10,705 nucleotides of DNA. Origin: a bacterium (GTDB taxonomy: Bacteria; B130-G9). Shown here in pieces: positions 6,651 to 10,705 of this stretch; the first letter of the stretch is position 1, and each line of letters begins with the position of its first letter. The notes beneath the pieces are model-generated. The model worked only from the letters and a program-made list of their open reading frames with translations, searched no databases and had not been told where the DNA came from. Position numbers and translations under genes: made by a program. The stretch lies in NCBI GenBank assembly GCA_035527515.1, contig DATLAJ010000022.1:1-10705 (forward strand). The letters run 5' to 3'.

Positions 6651-7772
6651 ATGAGCCAAACAGGGAGCGTGAACAAGCAGGTCTTGGTGGCCTTAAGCGG
6701 CGGCATGGACAGCACCTATGCGGCCTGGACGTTGAAGAGTCAAGGCTACGAAGTTCTTGGCGTGCATTTTCGGCTTGATCCCTTCGCGTCGGTTGCGGCC
6801 GAATCAGAAGATGCGCTCGACATTGACCAGGCGCCTCGCACCGAGGGAGAGCAAAGGCTCGTCAAGTCCGCCGAGAAGACGGGCGTTCAAGTGCTGTTTG
6901 TGGAGCTCGGCCGAAAGTTCCGGCATCTTGTGCTGGAGCCATTCCTTGAGGAATACAAGCGGGGTCGGACACCCAATCCGTGTGTCGTCTGCAACGCCAA
7001 GATAAAGTTCGCTAGCCTTTTGGACTTAGCAGACCGGCTTGGCGCGGCCTTTTACGCCACAGGGCATTACGCGAGGGTCATAAAACATCCGGAAAGCGGG
7101 ACGCAAGTCGTGTGTCAGGCGCTCGACCCTAAGAAGGACCAATCATATTTCTTGTGCAGAGTCCCGTCATCGCACCTTGAGCGCTGCTTGATGCCCCTGG
7201 GCGAGATGACGAAGGGGCAGGTGAGAGCCGCTGTGCTCAAGCTGGGCATCTTGGGACCTGCTGTTAGGCCGAGTCAGGACCTGTGTTTCGCCAAGGATGG
7301 ATACAAGGCGCTCTTCAAGAGGCTGGCGTATAGTTCCAAGCCAGGCCCGATTGTCGATGTCGAGCTGGGGCTGGTAGGGCGCCACGAGGGCATTATGAAC
7401 TTCACGATCGGCCAGCGGAGGGGGCTGTCGATCGCTTTGGGCAAGCCCAAATACGTCCTGAGCATCCAGCCAGCCACAAACACGGTGCTCATAGGAGACA
7501 AGAAGCACGTTTACGCGCGCCAATTCAGGGCCAGCGACGTCGTCTGGGCGGACGGGCTGGCGCCAAAAGGGCCGGCGTTCTTCGATACGAAGATCAGATA
7601 CAGGCACAAGGCCCAAGAGGCGCAGATAACACCGATTGACGGGAACGACACGACGGTCAGCGTCCGTTTCGATCAGGCGCAGCCGTCGATAACGCCGGGC
7701 CAGGCCGTAACCTTCTACGACGGCGATTGCGTTGTGGGCGCTGGCTGGATAGAGCAGGTGGCCCGAACTTGA
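6651..7772 (+). CDS. mnmA: tRNA-specific 2-thiouridylase MnmA
   Basis: A 373-residue cytoplasmic enzyme that thiolates U34 of the Lys, Glu and Gln tRNAs, using ATP to adenylate C2 and a persulfide as sulfur donor. The PP-loop SGGMDS is at 16-21. The first catalytic Cys sits in TPNPCVVCN (Cys111, with Cys114), followed by the tRNA-binding GHYAR and KDQSYFL segments. The second catalytic Cys is in SQDLCF (Cys212; the family usually reads SQDICF). The central domain has the conserved FTIGQRRGLSIA and KYVLSI blocks, and the C-terminal beta-barrel ends with ITPGQAVTFYDGDCVVGAGWI. Both cysteines and the ATP loop are intact. The start is the ATG at 6651, with only a weak ribosome binding site; an in-frame GTG at 6669 has AGGGAG too close to use. 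It is the last protein gene before tRNA-Ser, separated by 58 bases. Confidence 0.96.
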   Translation: MSQTGSVNKQVLVALSGGMDSTYAAWTLKSQGYEVLGVHFRLDPFASVAAESEDALDIDQAPRTEGEQRLVKSAEKTGVQVLFVELGRKFRHLVLEPFLEEYKRGRTPNPCVVCNAKIKFASLLDLADRLGAAFYATGHYARVIKHPESGTQVVCQALDPKKDQSYFLCRVPSSHLERCLMPLGEMTKGQVRAAVLKLGILGPAVRPSQDLCFAKDGYKALFKRLAYSSKPGPIVDVELGLVGRHEGIMNFTIGQRRGLSIALGKPKYVLSIQPATNTVLIGDKKHVYARQFRASDVVWADGLAPKGPAFFDTKIRYRHKAQEAQITPIDGNDTTVSVRFDQAQPSITPGQAVTFYDGDCVVGAGWIEQVART

Positions 7773-7830
7773 CAATATGAGGCCAGTTTTGCACAGTTGC
7801 CGGTGCTCAATGAGACAGGATTCATTCGTA

Positions 7831-7921
7831 GGAGAGGTGTCCGAGAGGCCGAAGGAGCTCGCCTGCTAAGCGAGTAAGCGTTAAAGGCGCTTCCAGGGTT
7901 CGAATCCCTGCCTCTCCGCCA
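7831..7921 (+). tRNA. tRNA-Ser(GCU), CCA encoded
   Basis: A complete class II tRNA. The acceptor arms GGAGAGG (7831-7837) and CCTCTCC (7911-7917) pair perfectly. The anticodon stem CTCGC/GCGAG (7858-7862, 7870-7874) encloses loop CTGCTAA with anticodon GCT at 7865-7867, reading AGC/AGU Ser codons. A long variable arm (about 7875-7893) is as expected for serine. The T arm CAGGG-TTCGAAT-CCCTG spans 7894-7910. G7918 is the discriminator and CCA is encoded at 7919-7921. An open frame on the opposite strand across it (GRDSNPG) is a tRNA shadow, not a gene. Confidence 0.97.
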
Positions 7922-7922
7922 A

Positions 7923-7991
7923 CGGAGAGCCTCCGCTCCCACAGCTTCTTCTACCAGCGAAGGCAAGCTGTCGGCTCGCACGTTCCGAGCT
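7923..7991 (+). other. Cluster of three hairpins immediately downstream of tRNA-Ser
   Basis: Three adjacent stems can form. CGGAG-AGC-CTCCG spans 7923-7935. ACAGCTTCTTC (7941-7951) pairs with GAAG..AAGCTGT (7959-7971) across a 7-base loop with a 2-base bulge. GGCTCG pairs with CGAGCT (7973-7978, 7986-7991) with one G-U pair. No U-run follows, so this is not a classical terminator. It may help tRNA 3' processing or be a structured RNA. The basis is base pairing seen by eye. Confidence 0.3.
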
Positions 7992-8193
7992 CGCCTCAAA
8001 CTGCCAACCGCAGCCAGCAGCGTCTTTCTCATCATCTCTCTCGCTCCTATGTCGTCAATACCAGGACGTTCTCTCATTGGGCCGTCTCGACGCCAAGCAA
8101 TGCCAATATAGCAACTCTTTTGAGTACTGCAAATTGCGGTTTCTGGCACGGGGCTCACATCATCCTGCCTGTTGGAAGGCCGGCCAATATGCC

Positions 8194-8230
8194 CTGCGGA
8201 AAAACTTTAGCTGTTTTTTTGCGGATTTTT
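8194..8230 (+). terminator. Possible weak Rho-independent terminator
   Basis: CTGCGGAAAAAC (8194-8205) can pair with GTTTTTTTGCGG (8213-8224) over a 7-base loop, using three G-U pairs, and is followed by A and five T at 8226-8230. The stem is AU-rich and wobble-dependent, so termination would be weak. It could end transcripts leaving tRNA-Ser. Confidence 0.3.
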
Positions 8231-8289
8231 GGTCTTGATCGCCGGTTTTTGCGCCGGAAGAGCACATTGCGCGGCTCTACAAGCCGTAC

Positions 8290-8318
8290 TTGACACCTGC
8301 CGAGAAATTGGTAATACT
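8290..8318 (+). promoter_or_regulatory. Candidate sigma-70 promoter for the beta-helix gene
   Basis: A perfect -35 TTGACA at 8290-8295 is followed after 17 bases by AATACT (8313-8318; 4 of 6 matches to TATAAT). Transcription would begin near 8325, giving a 5' leader of about 190 bases before the ATG at 8517. It is the best match in the stretch after tRNA-Ser, but the -10 is weak. Confidence 0.35.
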
Positions 8319-8479
8319 TTAAGCGGAAGCGGAAGCGAACGCATCTCTTCGGAGGTACCCCGATCAAGACGCAACTGTTCCCACCTCCAAGTGAATCATC
8401 GGAAGTTCAGCAGGAAATGTTTAACGAACACAAATGACAGGGAGGCAGGATGCATCGAGCTGACAGACAATTTCTCTTA

Positions 8480-8516
8480 AAGGATTTAACAACCATCTCA
8501 TTCTGGGAGGACAGAC
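8480..8516 (+). repeat. Conserved 37-base leader, copy 1 of 2
   Basis: These 37 bases before the beta-helix start match 10450-10486 at 34 positions, with no gaps. Similarity stops abruptly at 8480/10450: the ten bases before it do not match. The leader contains AAGGATTTAACAACC, then TTCTGGGAGG with the ribosome binding site GGGAGG (8505-8510) 6 bases before the ATG. It is as well conserved as the coding sequence after it, so it belongs to the duplicated unit. Confidence 0.85.
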
Positions 8517-10127
8517 ATGCAGCTCCATCGAGGGACTGAATTGGCGCTCGCTACAATCATCGCGGTCTTCGCGATCATGGTTGCCGGCGCCTATGCGACA
8601 GATTATTTCGTTGCCAAGACGGGAGACAACAGCGACGGGCTCAGCTGGGGGACGGCGTGGAACACCATCCAGCAGGGCGTTGACCCGTGTTCGGGCAGCT
8701 CAGCTGATGTAGTGAAAGTGGGCAAGGGAACCTATGTGGAAAACATCGTGCTGAAAAGCTACGTCACGCTTGAGGGTGGATGGGACCCAACCACCGACAC
8801 ACGCGACCATGACGCGTACGTCACGGCCATTGACGGAGGCGGTGTCGGCTCCGTTGTGACAATTTATACCGACAAACTCTATGTCACAATTGATGGCTTC
8901 ACGATCACCAACGGCAGCGCGGCCTCCGGCGGCGGGATATGCATTCACACCTACAGCTCGGCGACCATCACCAACAACACGATTACTGGGAACGAAGCGT
9001 CTGCCGACGGCGGCGGGATATCCTGCTATAACTACTGTTCGGCGATCATCCGGGATAACATGATCACGGACAACTCCTGCCCGGGCGGCTACGGCGGCGG
9101 GATATCCTGTCACACGTACAGTTCGCCGACGCTCCAGGATAACGTGATTATGGGAAACTCCGCGGGCTACGGCGGCGGGATATCCTGCTATAACTACTGT
9201 TCGCCGACCATCATCAACTGCTTGATCACTCACAACACGGCAAGCAGCAATGGCGGCGGGATATACTGCCACACCTACGCCAGTTCGCCGACGCTGACCA
9301 ACTGCACGATTTCCGACAACGAGTCGGCCGGTACCGGCGGGGGGTTTTACGTTTACGACGAGTACTGCAAGCCGACGCTTGTCAACTGCATCGTTTGGGG
9401 CAATAGCCCTGACGAGATTGCCGGCGCCACAGCGTACGTCACGGTGACTTACTCCGACGTCGCGGGCGGCTGGACTGGGACCGGGAACATCGATCAGTAT
9501 CCGCAGTTCCGCTGGCGAGGCGGCTACACCGAAGGGGACGGGTATTTTCTGGACCAGAAAGGCACCGACAAGAGCCCCTGCATAGACACCGGTAACACGA
9601 GCGAGAATCCATACGGCGGCACTTCCAACTCCAAATACACGACTGATGTCGGCGGGCACCTCGATATGACAGGCACGGGCTGGGATGACGAGGTCGATAT
9701 GGGCTACCATTACCCCCTAGGAACCTACACCTACATCGAGCTGGTGTCCTTCGCCGCAAGGCCGGTTGGCTCTCGCATCGTGCTCGACTGGGAGACCGGA
9801 GCCGAGATCGACAACGCCGGGTTCGTTGTTTATAGGGCGATTGCGGGGACGTCTGATTATCAGCAGTTGAGCGGGCTGATCCCAGCTCAGGGGACGCCGA
9901 GTTCCGGCGCCTCATATAGCTTTACCGACAGCGACGTTGAGCCGGGCGTCAGTTACAACTACTGGCTGGTTGACATCGACACGAGCGGCAAATGGACCGC
10001 ACACGGGCCGGCCTCCGCGAGGCTGCCGCTCAGCATCAAGCCAATTCAACTGCCAACTGCCAACTGCCAACTGCCAACTGCCAACTGCCAACCGTTCGAT
10101 AGGAGAGACGATAATGAAGACGAATAA
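8517..10127 (+). CDS. Secreted right-handed parallel beta-helix protein with fibronectin-like C-terminal domain
   Basis: A 536-residue exported protein. Residues 1-27 are a signal peptide, with a basic start, hydrophobic core and AYA cleavage site before Thr28. Residues 30-75 (VAKTGDNSDGLSWGTAW...) are the DUF1565-type cap found before beta-helices, where the short Asp/Gly-rich opening precedes KVGKGTY. Six coils start at residues 138, 165, 193, 219, 246 and 274, each with GGGI or GGGF, a Cys/Tyr-rich turn and an N-x-I/T-x-N strand. About 300-400 is a closing region. About 405-510 is a fibronectin-like domain (VELVSFAARP-type start, RIVLDWETGAEIDNAGFVVYR). The tail, repeated PTANCQL then DRRDDNEDE, comes from a 7-base DNA repeat. 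I see no catalytic pectate-lyase residues, cell-wall anchor or autotransporter barrel. Adhesion or polysaccharide binding at the cell surface is plausible but inferred. The next copy starts at 10487. Confidence 0.9.
   Translation: MQLHRGTELALATIIAVFAIMVAGAYATDYFVAKTGDNSDGLSWGTAWNTIQQGVDPCSGSSADVVKVGKGTYVENIVLKSYVTLEGGWDPTTDTRDHDAYVTAIDGGGVGSVVTIYTDKLYVTIDGFTITNGSAASGGGICIHTYSSATITNNTITGNEASADGGGISCYNYCSAIIRDNMITDNSCPGGYGGGISCHTYSSPTLQDNVIMGNSAGYGGGISCYNYCSPTIINCLITHNTASSNGGGIYCHTYASSPTLTNCTISDNESAGTGGGFYVYDEYCKPTLVNCIVWGNSPDEIAGATAYVTVTYSDVAGGWTGTGNIDQYPQFRWRGGYTEGDGYFLDQKGTDKSPCIDTGNTSENPYGGTSNSKYTTDVGGHLDMTGTGWDDEVDMGYHYPLGTYTYIELVSFAARPVGSRIVLDWETGAEIDNAGFVVYRAIAGTSDYQQLSGLIPAQGTPSSGASYSFTDSDVEPGVSYNYWLVDIDTSGKWTAHGPASARLPLSIKPIQLPTANCQLPTANCQPFDRRDDNEDE
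8928..9419 (+). repeat. Six-coil internal repeat of the beta-helix gene
   Basis: Units begin at 8928, 9009, 9093, 9171, 9252 and 9336, spaced 81, 84, 78, 81 and 84 bases, each opening with GGCGGCGGG or a close variant. Units 2 and 4 share 33 identical bases from their first base. The turn after the Gly triplet alternates between a His-Thr-Tyr-Ser form (units 1, 3, 5) and a Tyr-Asn-Tyr-Cys form (units 2, 4), suggesting growth by duplication of a two-coil block of about 162 bases. Confidence 0.9.
10047..10092 (+). repeat. Heptanucleotide tandem repeat, six full copies of CAACTGC
   Basis: Perfect CAACTGC units begin at 10047, 10054, 10061, 10068, 10075 and 10082, then a partial CAAC. The array lies inside the last codons of the beta-helix gene and encodes the repeating residues QLPTANC. 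Seven is not a multiple of three, so gain or loss of single units shifts the frame. Perfect copies of this kind are prone to slippage. Confidence 0.97.
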
Positions 10128-10233
10128 GGTTTACGAGGCTCCAGGAGTTCTGACGCTTGACAGCGAGGCGCTGCTGACAGCGCTGGGCCCGAGCTTGTCG
10201 TGCACGGGCTTCGGCGGCTCCGTCAGGTGCTGA
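10114..10233 (+). CDS. 39-residue RiPP-precursor-like peptide
   Basis: The peptide starts at ATG 10114 with AGGAGAG at 10101-10107, 6 bases upstream, and overlaps the last 14 bases of the beta-helix gene in another frame. It has a leader-like first part, MKTNKVYEAPGVLTLD, with a Tyr-x-x-Pro motif also found in leaders of several RiPP classes such as lasso peptides. A helical SEALLTALG follows, then a short Gly-Pro, Ser, Cys and Gly-rich end (GPSLSCTGFGGSVRC; Cys30 and Cys39). A strong terminator follows 42 bases after the stop. No maturation enzyme, transporter or recognition domain is in the window, so the RiPP idea is inference; it could also be a structural or assembly peptide for the beta-helix protein. 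Coding status is supported by the ribosome binding site, the spacing and the terminator. Confidence 0.55.
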   Translation: MKTNKVYEAPGVLTLDSEALLTALGPSLSCTGFGGSVRC

Positions 10234-10252
10234 CGTCCTGAATTGATTTCAA

Positions 10253-10268
10253 CCGCGTGGAAGCGCGG
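10253..10268 (+). other. Small hairpin before the main terminator
   Basis: CCGCG and CGCGG (10253-10257, 10264-10268) pair across TGGAAG. It lies 20 bases after the small-peptide stop and 7 bases before the strong terminator stem. It could protect the mRNA 3' end. Confidence 0.35.
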
Positions 10269-10275
10269 CTTTGTG

Positions 10276-10309
10276 AAGGGGCGGAATCCGCCGCCCCTTT
10301 TCCTTTTTC
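10276..10309 (+). terminator. Strong Rho-independent terminator after the small peptide
   Basis: AAGGGGCGG (10276-10284) pairs perfectly with CCGCCCCTT (10291-10299) across a six-base loop, followed by a T-rich tract of TT, CC and five T. It closes the beta-helix plus small-peptide unit and separates it from the second copy. Confidence 0.88.
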
Positions 10310-10340
10310 CCTTGCTCCATTTAATTCAAGCGGATGGTGC

Positions 10341-10407
10341 CTTGACATAGATTCTCGCTTGACATTTTGATCAAGATGAGTTGTGGCGAGATGAGTTATG
10401 GTATGAT
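10341..10407 (+). promoter_or_regulatory. Extended -10 promoter with paired direct repeats upstream of copy 2
   Basis: TGGTATGAT at 10399-10407 fits an extended -10 (TGn then TATGAT, 5 of 6). No good -35 sits at normal spacing. Upstream are two direct repeats: CTTGACAT at 10341 and 10358 (17-base period) and AGATGAGTT at 10374 and 10389 (15-base period), plus palindrome TTGATCAA at 10367-10374. Such spacing suits an activator or repressor, but none is identified. Transcription would start near 10414, about 73 bases before the ATG. Confidence 0.42.
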
Positions 10408-10449
10408 AAAGAGGGCTTGAAACTTTGCAGCACATAGTTGCCGTTTCGT

Positions 10450-10486
10450 AAGGATTTAACAACCATTTCATTCTGGGAGGAGATAC
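10450..10486 (+). repeat. Conserved 37-base leader, copy 2 of 2
   Basis: It is the same leader as at 8480-8516, with three substitutions and no gaps, and carries the ribosome binding site GGGAGG at 10475-10480. Everything upstream of 10450 differs from the upstream of copy 1, so the promoters of the two copies are not shared. Confidence 0.85.
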
Positions 10487-10705
10487 ATGCAGCTTCATCG
10501 AGGCATTGAATTGGCGCTCGTTGCGATCATCACCGTCTTCGCGATCATGGTGGCCGGCGCCTATGCGACAGATTATTCCGTTGCCAAGACGGGAGACAAC
10601 AGCGATGGGCTCACCTGGGGCACGGCGTGGAACACAATCCAGCAGGGCGTTGACTCGTGTTCGGGCAGCTCAGCTGATGTAGTGAAAGTGGCTCAGGGAA
10701 CCTAT
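10487..10705 (+). CDS. Second beta-helix protein, 5' part, runs off the window
   Basis: Seventy-three codons are visible. Sixty-four of 73 residues match the start of the 8517 gene with no gaps, and the offset is exactly 1970 bases. The signal peptide (1-27, AYA before Thr28) and cap domain (VAKTGDNSDGL, GTAWNTIQQGVD) are kept. Changes are conservative or in loops, among them Phe31 to Ser, Pro57 to Ser and Gly69-Lys70 to Ala-Gln. The reading frame is intact and the ribosome binding site is good, so this looks like a live paralogue rather than a fragment. Its coil number, C-terminus and any following small peptide lie outside the window. Confidence 0.92.
   Translation, partial: MQLHRGIELALVAIITVFAIMVAGAYATDYSVAKTGDNSDGLTWGTAWNTIQQGVDSCSGSSADVVKVAQGTY

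Larger units (their letters stand above)
7922..8516. other. Gene-poor stretch between tRNA-Ser and the beta-helix locus
   Basis: About 595 bases hold no gene I can support. The open frames here are short, use odd codons and lack ribosome binding sites; one on the - strand merely runs through the tRNA. The first 75 bases are rich in hairpins, 8194-8230 may be a weak terminator, 8290-8318 a promoter, and 8321-8338 has a small hexamer repeat (AAGCGG twice, then AAGCGA). The last 37 bases are the leader shared with the second beta-helix copy. I see no integrase remnant and no second copy of the tRNA 3' end. Confidence 0.6.

Noticed and set aside
7715-8158. 147-residue open frame on the - strand downstream of mnmA
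   Set aside because: It reads through the complement of tRNA-Ser (GRDSNPG-type sequence is a known artefact) and overlaps the end of mnmA; it has no ribosome binding site and no family resemblance.
8141-8158. Possible sigma-54 promoter (TGGCAC)
   Set aside because: The -24 half is present but there is no GC at the required -12 spacing.
8229-8480. 83-codon + strand open frame in the tRNA/beta-helix spacer
   Set aside because: No ribosome binding site, low-quality composition, and a candidate promoter lies inside it.
8450-8539. 29-codon upstream ORF with a good ribosome binding site (AGGGAGG at 8439-8445) overlapping the beta-helix start
   Set aside because: The ATG and ribosome binding site lie outside the conserved leader, and the same frame in copy 2 has an in-frame TAG and no ATG, so a conserved leader peptide is not supported.
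8928-9419. CRISPR-like regular spacing in the beta-helix gene
   Set aside because: The 78-84-base period is in frame, spacers are themselves related, and the translation is a clear beta-helix repeat.
8700-9710. 336-codon open frame on the - strand opposite the beta-helix gene
   Set aside because: Its Val/Ala/Arg/Pro-rich repeats are the antisense of the Gly-rich coils; it lacks a ribosome binding site and any recognisable family.
10342-10364. TTGACA boxes as -35 elements of copy 2
   Set aside because: Neither TTGACA has a -10-like sequence 16-18 bases downstream; the TATGAT lies too far away and is better read as an extended -10.

Overview
The window is bacterial chromosome, moderately GC-rich, with Arg AGG/CGC codons common and every confident gene on the + strand. 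The layout is a housekeeping region (about 1-7921) followed by an accessory locus of secreted repeat proteins (about 7922-10705). It looks like an uncultured, probably Gram-negative-type lineage. The phylum cannot be fixed from sequence alone. The DUF2232-rplI pair, the NtrC-type regulator and the beta-helix protein with a fibronectin-like tail are all common in deltaproteobacterial-type and candidate-phylum genomes.

Positions 1-5814 form a tightly packed gene string: the 3' part of a DUF2232/YybS-like membrane protein, rplI (ribosomal protein L9), a seven-transmembrane histidine kinase, an NtrC-family response regulator, an unrecognised 239-residue protein, and an SpsF-like cytidylyltransferase. 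Kinase/regulator and regulator/unknown each overlap by 4 bases, and unknown/SpsF-like by 17. A family 2 glycosyltransferase follows after 12 bases. After an 83-base spacer with competing hairpins comes mnmA (tRNA 2-thiouridylase), and then tRNA-Ser(GCU) with an encoded CCA. The two sugar genes suggest a surface-glycan job coupled to the two-component system. The regulator departs from its family at two functional sites: a Thr replaces the conserved receiver Lys, and the sigma-54-contact loop reads GTATGV instead of GAFTGA.

After the tRNA is a gene-poor stretch of about 600 bases with hairpins, a weak terminator and a candidate promoter. It leads to a secreted right-handed beta-helix protein (8517-10127) with six 26-28-residue coils and a C-terminal fibronectin-like domain. 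The 3' end of this gene carries six copies of a 7-base tandem repeat. A 39-residue ORF with a good ribosome binding site overlaps its last 14 bases. That small protein has a Y-x-x-P leader-like start and a short Cys/Gly/Ser-rich end, resembling a RiPP precursor. A strong terminator closes the unit. A second, about 88% identical copy of the beta-helix gene starts at 10487, exactly 1970 bases downstream, and runs off the window with the same 37-base leader.

The most notable candidate system is this tandem unit: secreted beta-helix protein plus heptamer repeat plus small peptide. Losing one heptamer, or gaining two, would fuse the beta-helix protein in frame to the small peptide. That is arithmetic read from the sequence; whether it happens is untested.
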